The notes under the pieces are model-generated. The model saw nothing but the letters and a program-made list of their open reading frames with translations, searched no databases and was not told the origin of the DNA. A stretch of DNA of 64,000 nt. Origin: Ochotona curzoniae (lineage: Eukaryota; Chordata; Mammalia; Lagomorpha; Ochotonidae). The DNA is taken from assembly GCF_017591425.1 (NCBI RefSeq), contig NW_024465655.1, positions 1,301,501-1,365,500 on the forward strand. The letters run 5' to 3'. This document shows, piece by piece, positions 53,284-64,000 of this stretch (positions within the stretch are counted from its first letter, which is position 1; the number at the start of each line of letters is the position of its first letter). The translations under genes were made by a program, and so were the position numbers.

Positions 53284-56149
53284 TTGATGGTATTCTCACA
53301 AGAAGTTTGAAGCATATTGCACTAAAGTAATAAAAAAAATATGCATTTACAGGTTCTGCAACCTAGCCAATAATGTTAAACAAACATAAGATATATGTAT
53401 GCATCGGGTAGTATCAGTCTAAATTGGAAAAATTCCAGTTTTTGTTAAAATTACTCCTGGAACATGCCATTAAATATTTCTTACGAGAAGCAGGTTGTAC
53501 ACTATTATTTTGAGCAGGAGAGTCTCCGAGGCTTCTCTTTCTCCCTTTTTCCTGTATCCTGGCTAGTACTCCTCCAGGGACTTCTTTGAATGGGTATCAT
53601 TCTCTTCAAAGTTCAGCCCTAAAAAGTAAAATAATGTGGCACATTATGGTATGGTTTTTTTTTTTTTTTGTGAAGGCTTAATGTTGATTAATTTGCTCAT
53701 TAGCAACTGATTTTTTTGGCAGTAATTTTAATTAGCTCAATCACTTGTTTATTCTGCAATTATTTTTCCTTTTGATTTGTTCTATTGTTGCAGGTACCTA
53801 TTTTTGGAAAGTGAAAGCTTAATCCCCTTCCAAGATCTTTCATTAGATGATCATGAGTGTAATTGTAGTAGAGGTTTTGTTTTCAATGAGTCTTCCCATG
53901 TGCAGGCTAATCTATCAGGAAGTATGTTTCCTGAAATTTATGTTTTGACTTTGTGTCTAGTATATTCGACTAGAAGTCTCTGTTTCATTGGAAAACAGCT
54001 AAATCAAATATTTTCTTTTCATTTTCTGCTGATATTTAGACTTGCTTATTCAAAAGCATGAATAGTTCTCAGTTTGAAAGCTCAGCTGGTTTACTGGTGG
54101 TCAGAATGTTACTTGTCAAGGGTTTGAGTGACTTCGCTCTCCCCTGAGTACCGATGTGCCTTGCACATAGTAAACGTCTAATTGGGATTTATTTGACTCT
54201 CATTCGTTGGAATGAAAAATATTCAAAATCACAATGCCCTTTGAGTTCACATATCTTATTTTAGAGTTTATTGAATATATGTTTTTGCTTAACTTTAAGC
54301 TTTTTGGTTTTAGGATTATTAAATATTGGGAGTTTTGTTATACCAAGTAATATTGCTTCTTTGCTTAAATGGCCTTTTTAAATTTAGTGCAAAAATGATA
54401 GACTTTTAAAAATAAATGTTTTCATGCACTTTCCTAGTAAGAGGGGGGAAAATTCCTGGACTGTTATAAAAACTAAAAAAAAAAAAAATTCTTCTAAGTC
54501 TGAATGCCATCTGGAATTGGAGCTATTAAGCTGAGGTTAAAGATCTTGCCAGACAGCGTCATGCCCTAGAAGCCTGCTTGCTTGAATTTTGTGGGTTTCG
54601 GAGGTATTATTAGTGTTGGGCTTTCTTGACTGCATCTTAGACTTTACTGAAATTAGGGGACAAGGATGGGTTTAAAAGAAGAGGTATGAAAAAAAGTGTA
54701 TGAAAAAGCTCCTTTTTCTCTCTTGACTTTGTCCATTATATGACATTTGGTGGGGGAGATTTGATTTACAATCTCTCTCTAAATGTATATATCTTCATCG
54801 CTGTGACTCTCATTTTCATACTTACAAATCAATGTGCACTGAGAGCGTTTCCTCCCTGTTCCTCCAGATCGTCTTCCTTCTGTCTAAGTGAGAATGTAAT
54901 CGGAGATTGACGGAGATCTGGTGGGTTGCATTTGCGTGAGGGTGTGGCAGGAATTTAAATGCTGGCTAATCATATTTTCCACCCCACTAGGCACAACTGA
55001 CCCCCTTCTCTTTCCATTTGTTCTTATTCACTACCTTAGAGTTAGGTACCAAGAGTTATATACTTCCAGAAGGCCAGAGGTTGGGCTTCCCTCATCCTGA
55101 TGCCTGGTGCAGAATCTGATGCAATGCAGTGATTGTATTTATGAGGTGTGAGTCACCAGGGTATAAAGTAAGCAATAGTTTATATTTTCATTGTCATTAA
55201 GCAAATGAATAAAATGACATATAGGGAAATAATATATATCCCCTTCCCTCCCCGCCCCTTGGTAAGGTTATACAGGTTGCAGGCGAAAAAGTTGGTCCAG
55301 GGACCAGGGACCAGGATTTAGGAGGGGATTTGGGGGACCTTTCCAGGCACCAGCACTGTGTTGCTGCCATTGTATGAAAAAAATGTCCATTTCTCTCGCA
55401 AGCACCAACAATTCCAAGCTAACACATATTACGTCTGAGAGTTGGATTAGTCAGTGTAACTCTAGGCACTGTTTGCATGATAGAGATGAAAAAGAAATGA
55501 AAATTCTCCTGGTAGTATTGACAAAGAAGGAGTCTGTGAAGGCTGCCCTTGCTCAGCTGGTTTGCCTGGAGTGTTGAGGCTGAGTGTGATTCGGTTCAAC
55601 CGAATTGTGTTGTAGATGAGTGTGTGTGTGAAATTTCAATAGGTTTGAACTTTTCAGAATTATTGATGAAAAATCTCACCTCATATTCTGCAGTCTAGGA
55701 TCAAAGGAGTAACGTTGTCAAGTAGAACTGAAATTGTTGACAACAACAGCAATAAAATTGGGACTGAGGAGTTCGTCATGCTTCCAGGTGTCAGGACAGC
55801 TGTAGAGTGGCCAGGCAGCTGTGTCCTCAGGTGTCTTCAGAGCAGGGGCTCCTTCTGCTCTGACTGACAGGCCGTGGAAGCAGCAGCTCTTAATCAAGAG
55901 GCTCACATGTACTGATGGCCACTAAGTCCTTGAAAACAGTGTTCATGATGAAAATGGAACATTTCATAAATGGGATTTTGCCTGGAAATGAAAATGACCA
56001 TGAACAATAATGCATTCCTAGTGTAAATATATGGAAAAAATAATTTATAATGGAGATACAGGGAATAAAGAGGAGGAGTTGGAGAGAAGGTAAGGGATGA
56101 AAATCCTTCCAGAGAGGGCCATCGTAGAAGGGGAGAGGGAGGAGCTGAT
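53284..56149. other. Repeat-poor AT-rich sequence, candidate conserved element at the start
   Basis: No gene. About 53660-53800 is rich in ATTA/TAAT words (GTTGATTAATTTGCTC, AGTAATTTTAATTAGC, CTCAATCACTTG). Further right only weak L2-like traces (about 55050-55140, GAAGGCCAGAGGTTGGGCTT then GATGCCTGGTGCAGAATC) are visible. The frame 53777-54061 (94 codons) has no known domain. Confidence 0.4.
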
Positions 56150-56220
56150 GACTGGTTGTAGAGTCACAGAATTGTAGAGCTAGAAAATACTTCAGATTCG
56201 GTCTGGCACAAATATTAGTA
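56150..56220 (-). mobile_element. Possible MIR-class fragment
   Basis: GAGTCACAGAATTGTAGAGC followed by TAGAAAATACTTCAGA resembles the ancient motif 'AATCACAGAATCTTAGAGCTGGAAGGGACCTTAGA' in short form. Very short. Confidence 0.3.
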
Positions 56221-56689
56221 GTAGAGATAATAGGCTTTCAACCATTTTCCTGGAGTCTCTGAAAAGTTTTTCTGAAACTCTAATGACTTTCAAATTAATG
56301 TTCCATAGCCTCTATTTTACGTTTATGTGAAACAAATTCAACCCTCTCTCATCAATAACCTGAATTTTGGAGTGATGCTGATATTTTGAAAAGCCAGGTT
56401 TGGAAACAACAGAGGCACACAGAAGAATGAGCAGGAACAGGATGCCCGAAGTGTGAAAGTGATTTCCAGGGAAACTTCAGAGAAGTTATCCAAATCATCA
56501 CTTCCATTAGTCCATCCAAAGAAATCCAAGCACAGGACAGCTGAAGGCAAAAGGCACCTTTCCCAGACGCGTGTCTGCGTGTTTGACTTCCAACCCCAAT
56601 ACTCTCGTGAACGGCTTTGCACCCACTCGTGTTAAGGATTCCAGATGATTCTCCCTGTGAGTCGAGTTGCTTGTTCTCCTTCCCATCCC
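56221..56689. other. Apparently unique non-coding sequence
   Basis: Nothing recognised. Confidence 0.4.
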
Positions 56690-57080
56690 CCATTCATTTG
56701 ACAGGTGTTGCAGTTTGCATGTGAGTTTGGGTATCTGTTAGAGATCTGGTCTCCAGGATGGCAGCATCAGGAGGGGGTGGTATTTTCAGGAGACGGGGCC
56801 TAGGGAGAGGGCGTTAGGTTATGGAGATACGTCCAGGGAATGGGGTGCTCCTGACAGGGTGATGGTGACAGAAGCCTAACCTTGGGTCCCGCATTTCTCT
56901 CTGCTCTCTGGCTCCCAGTGTGACTTTGCCTCTGTTCCTACTCGACCACCTGCTGTGGAGGTCAAAACTAGGCTTTGCTGTTTTGACCTCAAAACTCTCA
57001 AACTGTGAGCTAAACATATCCTGTTTCACTACAAGTTATTCACCTTTAATGTCTAGGAGTAGTAAGGAAAAGATGACTAA
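56690..57080 (+). mobile_element. Old MaLR-type LTR remnant (MST/MLT-like)
   Basis: GGTATTTTCAGGAGACGGGG, CCTAGGGAGAGGGCGTTAGG, CAAACTGTGAGCTAAACATA, TTTCACTACAAGTTATTCAC and AAGATGACTAATGC follow a recalled MaLR LTR order (GGAGGTGGGGCCT ... GGTCATGAGG ... ACTGTGAGCCAAATAAAC ... AAATTACCCAGTCT ... GGACTAATAC). It is a solo, non-coding remnant; no viral gene is present. Confidence 0.5.
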
Positions 57081-59641
57081 TGCACTAGGTCTTATTAGGA
57101 ATTACAACATCAAGTTTAAGTCAAATATCTGCTTTTTCCCCTTTTGATTAGACTGTTTTGAGATCTGATGTTACTCTGCTAGTTATCACAGTGTTGGTAT
57201 TGTACTGGCAGGCTGCTCTTGAATAGTCATAGTATCATTATAATATCCTTTGGTCTAACATCTTTCTATAAGGCTAACTTCAAGAAAGGGTGGCATTTTA
57301 ATATAGGAGTTAAGTCTCCCAGATTGCTCGTGATTTTTCCCCCAGAGATTTTTATCTGCTTTTGTGTGATTTGTAGGTGGGATAACCAAAGTTTTGGGGC
57401 TTGATTTTCACATTGGGAATTGCTACTAATTGGGATATGCCTGAGGAAAGTTTTTCCTGTGAAGATAATCTTTTTTTTTTTTTTTCGTTTCTATAAATCA
57501 GCTGGAGAAATGGTGGCAACAATGAAGGATGCATGTAGACAGGTGACTTGGCATGAGAAGTTTAGGCAAATGTGCAGGCCCAAGTGCGTGTCTGTTCAGT
57601 ACCTCTCATCAAGAGGGGGCCCGATGAGACATCGGGACAAAGGTCGGCTGAGTTTCTCTGCTTGATCCAAACACTGAGGCTGACCTTGCGTGGCACCAGG
57701 ATGAGTCGCACAGCTGCTTTTTAGTTCAAATCTCAACCAAGGATGTACCCTGTGTGCTTGTTCATGTAGTAGCAAGTAAAACCTGGTCCTCCTCTGAAAG
57801 TCAGGGGCGTCTTTGGATTGTCAGGTGGCGGTTGTCACTGGTGCTCTGGGAGGAGCCAGAAAGTCCTCATCATATATATGAACCTCAGAAGGTCCATGGA
57901 GGAATGGAACTAAAAGAGAAGTTTATTTTGTTGCACATTTTTTTTTTTTTTGCTATGCATTTGGAGAATGACTATTAAGAAAAGATTCCCTGAAGATTTC
58001 ATTTTTTTGGCACCCGAATAAATTTCTTTTGTAATTTCTCTTTTTTGAAGAGCTCTTGTATCCTGTTCTTTCTTGAGAAGCTCCTGGCCTAGTTCTTGCA
58101 TGAACATGATTATTCTAAAACAAAGCTTCGAAATTAACGACTGGCTCCCACGGCTTATGATTACTGTTCTGTACCTGGGTCTGCTAAACCTAGTCCATCA
58201 CCATGGACACGTTTCAGATTGAACCCTTCTTGGGCAGGCAAACAAGCTGCGGGAGCACCAGAAGCTCTCTACCTTATTTCTTCCGCCTGTCAGTGGGCTA
58301 GCCTTCCAATCCACAGAGCTCAAGTTCATGATACGGTAATAACTTTTCTAAACAGCAAGTGGGAGAGATTTTTTTTTTTTTTAAAGAAATGCCAGCTAAA
58401 TACTGTGCAGCTGCAGCAGCTAACTTCCTGGCAGTGCAATGGCCCTTGGGGGATATGTGGTCATTGATCAATAAACCCCAGTGTGGGGAAATAGCAAGGG
58501 GGCTCCTTCTTTGACTTGGAAACACTGTTTTCTTTTCTCCTTTCTTCTGAGTGCCCACGTTGGTGAGGATAGTTCTCTGCTTAATTCCTTACACAAAAGC
58601 TCAGTGGAGTGACGGTTCTCACTAATTGCTAAGGGGCCGAGTTGCTGGTGCTCACCAGGAGAAGGGCCTGACGACACATAATTAAGCCTCTGAGTGTTCT
58701 GCAAGTGTCAGGACAGAAAAATGACATCGTCACTCCACCAAGTTCATTTGAAAAATGCTGTAGAAGTCAAGTTTGTTTTTTTTCTCTTTAACTATCATTT
58801 CTGTTGATGAGAAAAATCCAGAGAATATTCAAAGAAGATGCCCACTGCAGATTCCTTTTGCTCTTGCCTCAGTTCTTAAACGAAGAAGGGGCGGCAAGCC
58901 CCCGGAATGCACCAACAATGAAGTCCCTTAGTCTAGGTCCCCCAGGACCTTCCCGTAGTCTGTTCGAAGGAGGTTGTGTTTTTGCTTTGGAAAAAGTAAC
59001 GCTTTCTTAAGTCATTTTTTCGATGTTATCATATCCTGCCTGTGGAAGACACCTGCAGTGGTGTCCAGGAGACGGCCCACACAACAGAGCAGGGATGCTG
59101 CACTTTACGATGAGTGGGGTCTTGAGACATTGAATAAGTGAGATGACTTTGGTGGGTTTGGGGAAGTATGAGTTTTAGATTTAAAGGGAATCCTTCTGTG
59201 ATTTTTTTTTTTTAGTAAATGATTGAATCTTTTTTTGACGCAAATTATCACATCCCAATTTATCCTGCGTAAATCTGGCATACCACATGGAGACTTGACT
59301 TTAACTGGGACACCCGTTCATGAGCTAGTTCTGAGCCAATACCTCCTCTCCCTAGCTCGAGAGGAAACTCCGTGAAAGCAGCAGCCCTGCTGTCACATGG
59401 ACTGTTGGTGCTTGAGAACACGTAGTAGGTGTGCATTAAAGATCTGTTGACTCAGTGGGAAAAGTGAAGAGGAAAATGAGAAACCAATATAAAATGTGAT
59501 CAAGGGCACAGCATCTAGAATTTCTAATTAGTGCTGACATTTTAAAAATCCTCTCTGTTTTAACACAAGAAAGAATTTGCTTTGGGATGGTAACCTAGGA
59601 GCTGAGTACTCACATGCATTTTTGTTACTTGAATTTCTTTC
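57081..59641. other. Repeat-poor sequence, candidate conserved element at 58240-58480
   Basis: No gene identified. 58240-58480 is repeat-free, apart from a T run, and includes GTGCAGCTGCAGCAGC, TTCCTGGCAGTGCAATGG and the perfect palindrome ATTGATCAAT (58463-58472). Poly(T) runs occur at 57471-57485, 57938-57950 and 58370-58382. Confidence 0.4.
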
Positions 59642-59905
59642 CTTTTTAAAATATCTTCTATTTGAAAGGTAGATTGACAGAAAGAGAGATTTTTCCATCT
59701 ACTGATTCATCCCCAAATGGCTGCAATGGGCAGGGCTGGCTCAGGCCAAAGCCAGGAACATGGCACTGCATGCTGTTCTCCTGTGTGACTGGTAGGAAGC
59801 CAAGTCGACTAGGGCCACCATCTGCTGCTCCCCAGGTCCATTGGCAGGCAGCTGGGCCAGAAGCAGAGCAGTGCTAGACCAGCTCTGGCTGACGTGAGAG
59901 CTTGC
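59642..59905 (-). mobile_element. Old C-type SINE, 5' head lost
   Basis: TTTTTAAAATATCTTCTATT tail complement, GAAAGGTAGATTGACAGAAA, CTGATTCATCCCCAAATGGC, GGCAGGGCTGGCTCAGGCCA, TCCCCAGGTCCATTGGCAGG and GTGCTAGACCAGC. It fades out before the usual head. Confidence 0.6.
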
Positions 59906-61057
59906 AGAGGATGCGTGGATTGGCAAGAAGAAGAGACATGGACCACTACAGCGTGATGCTCATAATGGACAACTCAAAACGTTGCTTTCTTCATTTATAC
60001 AGAAATCATCGCAAGCTTTTGTACAGCATCCAATTGTTTCATTTTTACTTCATGGTGAAGAGAATACAAAAATAATCCTAAAACCATTATTATTATTTTA
60101 CTTCAAAGAAAAAATTTTCAGTAAGCCATTACTCATTAAAACCTGAAGTCACCCAGCTGAAGCCAGGAACTCCACAGTTGGCAGCACATGCAGTTACACA
60201 GTGACAGGCGGTTTACTTCTATCCAAAATTAATTTTGACTAAACCTAAACTAATATTACTTAAAATATCAAGAGTACAGAATTAAAAAGAAAGCTCATAA
60301 ATGAAAGAAATTTATAAAGGCATATATTATAGATTCTGTATTAATTTTATAATGAGTCATATATTCTAATTACCATCACCTTCACCTAGTACTGATTCAA
60401 TTGTTTTTTGTCCTTTTGTTAAAGGGCAGTGAGAAGGATCAGGGCAACTCAGCATTTCTACCAATGGAGGACCTTTATATATATAAAAAAAAAACCTTCT
60501 TTTTTATCTTTTCAAGCTATTTTCTTTCCCTAAATGTTAAGTGCCAATATAGGGTAGAAGTTTTAAGCCATTTTGTTCTCAGAGTTCACATTTGTCTCCC
60601 TTTAGAAAATGTCCCATATACTTTCTGCTTTCCATGGTGAAAAACCAAAATGGATCATTTCATGTGTTATAACAGTTTGGAGCTGCATGGTAAACAAACT
60701 CTTTGTACCTCCACGATTGCCACCTATTCCATGATATTATCAAGCCATTTCGTATTGAGAACATCATGCATCTTAGAGTAAGTTCCAGGTCAAAAGTGGA
60801 CACACAATAAGACATTTGGGAACAATATAGGCTCAATTGTGCTACTGTATGCTTTTAGCTGTGTCTCACTGTCTTAAGTTACTAAAGACCATTTTACCAT
60901 AACGTGATTGATAAAATCAGTTTCCAGGATTAAACCGGTTACAGAAACTATTTCATATTTACTGAAAGACAACAACACCCTCAGGAGAATTCCATGAAAT
61001 ATCAGAGAGGTGATACAATGGGATGAGGCAGCAATGAGGTGATTAGAGAGACATTCT
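59906..61057. other. Apparently unique AT-rich sequence
   Basis: No gene or repeat recognised. Confidence 0.4.
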
Positions 61058-61093
61058 ATCACTTCTCAGCCTTTTGGCTAAGATCAAGTGTAG
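61058..61093 (+). pseudogene. RNU2 (pseudogene): U2 snRNA 5'-end fragment (retropseudogene)
   Basis: Thirty-six bases match the first 36 nt of U2 snRNA with only two differences, covering CTTCTC..CCTTTTGG and ATCAAGTGTAG. Both differences are G to A at CpG positions (ATCACTTCTCAGCC for ATCGCTTCTCGGCC), the signature of methyl-CpG decay. The match stops just inside the branch-point-recognition region. No U2 promoter elements lie upstream, so it is not a functional gene. Confidence 0.75.
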
Positions 61094-61114
61094 AGAGATA
61101 TTCTGCTGGGCCTT

Positions 61115-61295
61115 GTGATGCAGTCAGAAACTCCTTGTAGCCATGCTAACCAAGGAGCTGTGCTCCCCACAACGCCATGCCATCTGACTCAACTGCTTGG
61201 CCCCCTGCAGAGCAGCCAGGATTTGAACTAGCAGTCCTACATGGAATGTCTGTATTGTAAGGAGGGGTTTAATCCATCTACCACAAAACCAGTAG
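61115..61295 (-). mobile_element. Old C-type SINE, 3'-truncated
   Basis: GATTTGAACTAGCAGTCC is a clear B-box complement, TTTAATCCATCTACCACAAA an A-box complement, and CAGTAGGGG the head. The A-rich end of the element is missing: the copy stops about 20-30 bases from the U2 fragment. Confidence 0.6.
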
Positions 61296-63164
61296 GGGAC
61301 AAATATTATCCATACAGAGGAATCATCTGGTCCACAAGACATGGTAGGCTGCTTCTCGCTGTGTTAGAATGTGGTTGCAAATTCACTCAAGGGTCATGAG
61401 CTGTTTGTGTGCACGTTTGTGTTGCATACCTTGACATTCCCTCAGGAAAGGGAAGTGACACATGGAGAGCGGGTGGAGACTATCAGCACACACTGGGAAC
61501 CTGGCCCTGTTCTGTGTCTTACTGCCAGGGAAGCTGGGCACATGGGCCTCCTAGCGTGATTCCCTTGTTCAAGTTACACTCGGGGAAAACCAGAGCCACA
61601 TGTTTGAGTGGCACCTTTTGGGCTCCTGTTTCCAAATTCCAGCTGAGCAGACACGTGGGAGACATGATTTCAACTCGGGAGCAGATTTCACTTAATCCAC
61701 AGGGCATCTGAGTTACACGAACACAAAATGAGAAACAGACATGGCTGCAGGTGCCGTCTGTTCTGTTCCTGGAGAATGAACTCAAAGGTGTCTTTGATTT
61801 CAATATGAAATTTGGCACAGAGCTTGTCCATAAAGCAGTTTAATTGCATTGGTTTTGGGTAAAAGGACCTCTCTTCCCTCCTGCCTCACTCTCACCACAC
61901 ACGTTCAAACATATATAAAACTCCCACTAGAAAAAGGAGCATGACTAGGTTAAAAATAAAAGTTAAATTAGAGGCTAGCTTCAGTAACCTGTAAGTTTCC
62001 CATCCTCCTTATAAATGACTATTAATTTTCTTGCCTTGGATAGCTCGTAGGAAATTGTTGCCCAGTAGTCCAGAATGGTTCTAAGTCTATTGTATAAATA
62101 AAATGCCTTTTAAATATATTAAATATATTAATGAGTAAATATTTAACCAAGTTCTTTGAAACCATGGCGGCTTCAAAGAACTGAGTCAACTCCAACAGGG
62201 ACATAACACATGAAAAGAAAATTCCTGAATAAGGATTTGTTTCATAGACCATAACTTTTCACAGCACAAGAAGTCATGTGTGACTTTTGTCTCTGGAAAT
62301 ATTTCTAGCATAGTCCTCACAGTTTGTGTGTGATGATGCAAACTCTAATGTACTGCCTCATGGGTTGGGATCTTTGGAACAATTCTTTTCCCAACGACAT
62401 TTAGAAGATATTTAATAAACATTAAATGATGATAATAATGAGTTAGATTCAATTTAGGAGCTGGGTAGATTGAATAGCGTTTATTGCCAAATTGTCTACG
62501 TTGATCCTCCACTGGCATATGGGAAATCTGTTACACTTTTTTTTTTTTAGCATGACCTGTTGACCTAGGGCAAGCCATGCCATGTCTCTGGCCTTTAGTT
62601 TTCTAGCTTGCAAAGATGAAGTCATTTCTAGATGACCTTCAAGTTCCCCAGTTACAATGAGGGGTGTGTTTCTACTGGAAGTTTGGGTTTTGTTTTGTGT
62701 ATTTGGGTTTTTCTGAAGAACAGTCCACTGCAACTTCAACTTTTTCTGTATCTAAACTCCAGCACCTGCCTGGAAATCATTGTCAGCACCTTATTTGACT
62801 TGGATGCCTTGAATGGGAGCTGTCCAAATTTGCTTGCACAGGAGGCACCACCCACATGAACTGTGAAACGAGCATGGCAGCCCCCTCCCAAGTTATGCAA
62901 CGTTGTCACCCTGCCTTGAAAATACAATATATGTTCCTTCCTTCTGGGGAACAGATTCATGTTGTGAGATTTTTTTTTTTTCCAAACTCCCGTGGCGCTG
63001 GAATTCTGTCAACTTCTTCCTTCAGAGTCCTTCTCTGAGAAGACTCTTTCCCTAAGCATCCTCCAAAGTCTTGATGAAAATGAACCCAACAGGAAGTCCA
63101 GAAGTCAGTCATTCTCACTCCTTGGGGCCCTGCACTTGAAGAAGAGAAACCCAGTATTAGGGCA
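61296..63164. other. Apparently unique non-coding sequence
   Basis: No gene or firm repeat. Frames 61409-61711 and 61519-61818 (about 100 codons, opposite strands) lack known domains. A T run lies at 62538-62549. Confidence 0.4.
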
Positions 63165-63490
63165 CTTCTGGAGATGGAATGTCTGTGTCCGCTCTCAAAT
63201 TTGTATGTTGAAAGCTACTGCTGACTGGGAGGTGTTGGGGAGCATGAATCTTTGGGAGGCAAGTAGTTCATGAGGGCAGAGTCCTCAAGAATAAGACGCA
63301 TGTCCTCATGAAAAAGACGCCAGAGAAATACCTCACTGCTTCCACCATGTTAAGACATGGTGAGAAGGAGGTTATTTATGGGTAGAAAATGAACCAGCAG
63401 CTATTTTTGAACTTCCTAGGCTCTAGGTCTATACAGAATAAGTTTTTGTTGTTTGTAAATTATTTAGTCCACACTGTTAAAGCAGCATGG
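63165..63490 (+). mobile_element. Old MaLR-type LTR remnant (MST/MLT-like)
   Basis: TGGAATGTCTGTGTCCGCTC, CAAATTTGTATGTTGAAAGC, GACTGGGAGGTGTTGGGGAG, CTTTGGGAGGCAAGTAGTTC, ATGAGGGCAGAGTCC, CTTCCACCATGTTAAGACAT and TTGTTGTTTGTAAATTATTT match recalled LTR landmarks in order (TGTGTCCCC ... TGTTGAAACC ... GGAGGTG ... TCATGAGGG ... CGCCATGTGAGGACA ... GTTGTTTATAA). Solo remnant, no viral gene. Confidence 0.55.
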
Positions 63491-64000
63491 ATGGGATAAG
63501 GTAGGCACAAAGCCACTTTGTGGTCCACACTCTGGCATGATGATTGTGGGTAGGGCAGAATGGCATCAAATGATAATAGGCATTTTAGGACATAGGATTT
63601 TGGAGGTCAGGGCTGGGTGGTTGCCTTTCTATTTTGGGAACAGATGGCTATACATGGTAGCCTCTGTATCTGGTAGGTTAGAAAGGAATTGGCAGTCAAT
63701 TGCTATTTGATGTGCTGAGGTTTAGCTCATTGGACTATTCCAACTTGCATGGCAGAGAGAGCTTAATCCGGAACTGGATCTAACTTCATCTCAAGAGCAA
63801 CCCCGTGGCTTATGGGCTGTGGTAGGCGTAGTGGGATGGATAGCCAATTGTTCCATGCTGGAGGGAAACACAGGTCACCAGGGTTTGTTCAAGCCATTCT
63901 GTGCTTGGTGGATGGGGTTGGGAGGGAAAAGAGAGACAGAATTTAGCTTTCAAGAAGATACTGTTAGTCAAAAATGAGTAGGAGCCAAAATACTTTTTAG
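63491..64000. other. Apparently unique non-coding sequence at the window end
   Basis: No gene or firm repeat. A weak tRNA-like word (GGTTTAGCTCATTGGAC, 63719-63735) lacks a matching B box. Confidence 0.35.

Noticed and set aside
56690..57080. Endogenous retrovirus with coding capacity
   Set aside because: Only an LTR-like non-coding remnant is visible; no internal viral gene lies beside it.
61058..61093. Functional U2 snRNA gene
   Set aside because: Only 36 of about 188 nt are present and there are no snRNA promoter elements.
63719..63790. tRNA-like gene start (TTTAGCTCATTGGAC)
   Set aside because: No B box or cloverleaf can be formed downstream; an A-box-like word alone is not evidence.
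1..64000. CRISPR array, operon, phage or other prokaryote-type system
   Set aside because: The repeats are dispersed retroelements with A-tails and target duplications; there are no regularly spaced short repeats and no dense coding.

Overview
This window looks like non-coding nuclear DNA from a lagomorph, most likely a pika (Ochotona). The main evidence is a highly repeated tRNA-derived SINE of about 320-340 bp, present in at least 28 copies. Its young copies start GGGCCCGGCGCGGTGGC, carry the palindrome GGATCCCATATGGG just before a pol III B box (GGTTCTAATCC), and end in TTTCCAATAAAAATAAATC plus an A-rich tail. This is the lagomorph C-repeat (CSINE) architecture. The exact sequence differs from the rabbit C repeat as I remember it and matches what I recall of pika, so the genus is an inference. 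L1, MIR, L2 and MaLR-like remnants confirm a placental mammal. I see no bacterial, plastid or viral gene organisation.

I could not identify a single convincing host protein-coding exon. Almost all open frames are chance frames or lie in repeats. The exceptions that can be read as protein relics are an L1 ORF1 fragment at 42820-43197 (minus), an unassigned 155-codon frame inside a repeat-like element at 50256-50723 (minus), and an unassigned 146-codon frame at 40018-40458 (plus). The window is therefore probably intergenic or inside a large intron.

Layout. 1-2340: apparently unique. 2.34-3.6 kb: two L1 3' ends facing outward, then a SINE. 3.6-6.8 kb: unique, with a (GA)n tract. 6.8-11.9 kb: old L1 fragments with SINEs inserted. 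11.87-12.88 kb: three SINEs stacked into one target site. 13-22.5 kb: mainly unique with old SINE, MIR and L2 remnants. 22.5-24.1 kb: an old L1 broken up by three SINEs. 24.1-37.9 kb: mostly unique with MIRs, a nested SINE pair and a (CA)n tract. 37.9-39.8 kb: three SINEs, two of them an inverted pair. 41.46-44.4 kb: an L1 with 5' UTR, ORF1 and 3' UTR but almost no ORF2. 44.9-47.4 kb: a pile-up of SINEs and L1 3' ends. 47.4-50.25 kb: unique, with a CpG-enriched block and a three-copy minisatellite. 50.26-52.56 kb: an unusual element of degenerate tandem units plus an ORF and an A-rich end. 52.6-53.3 kb: two SINEs. 53.3-64 kb: mainly unique, with two MaLR-like LTR remnants and a U2 snRNA fragment beside a SINE.

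The features do not form a pathway. Their interest is the order and mechanism of retrotransposition (nested target-site duplications, insertion into A/T tails, internal deletion of an L1) and a few repeat-free, homeodomain-motif-rich stretches that could be conserved regulatory elements. Repeat family names come from recalled consensus sequences, not from a database search, and most repeat boundaries are accurate to about 10-30 bases.
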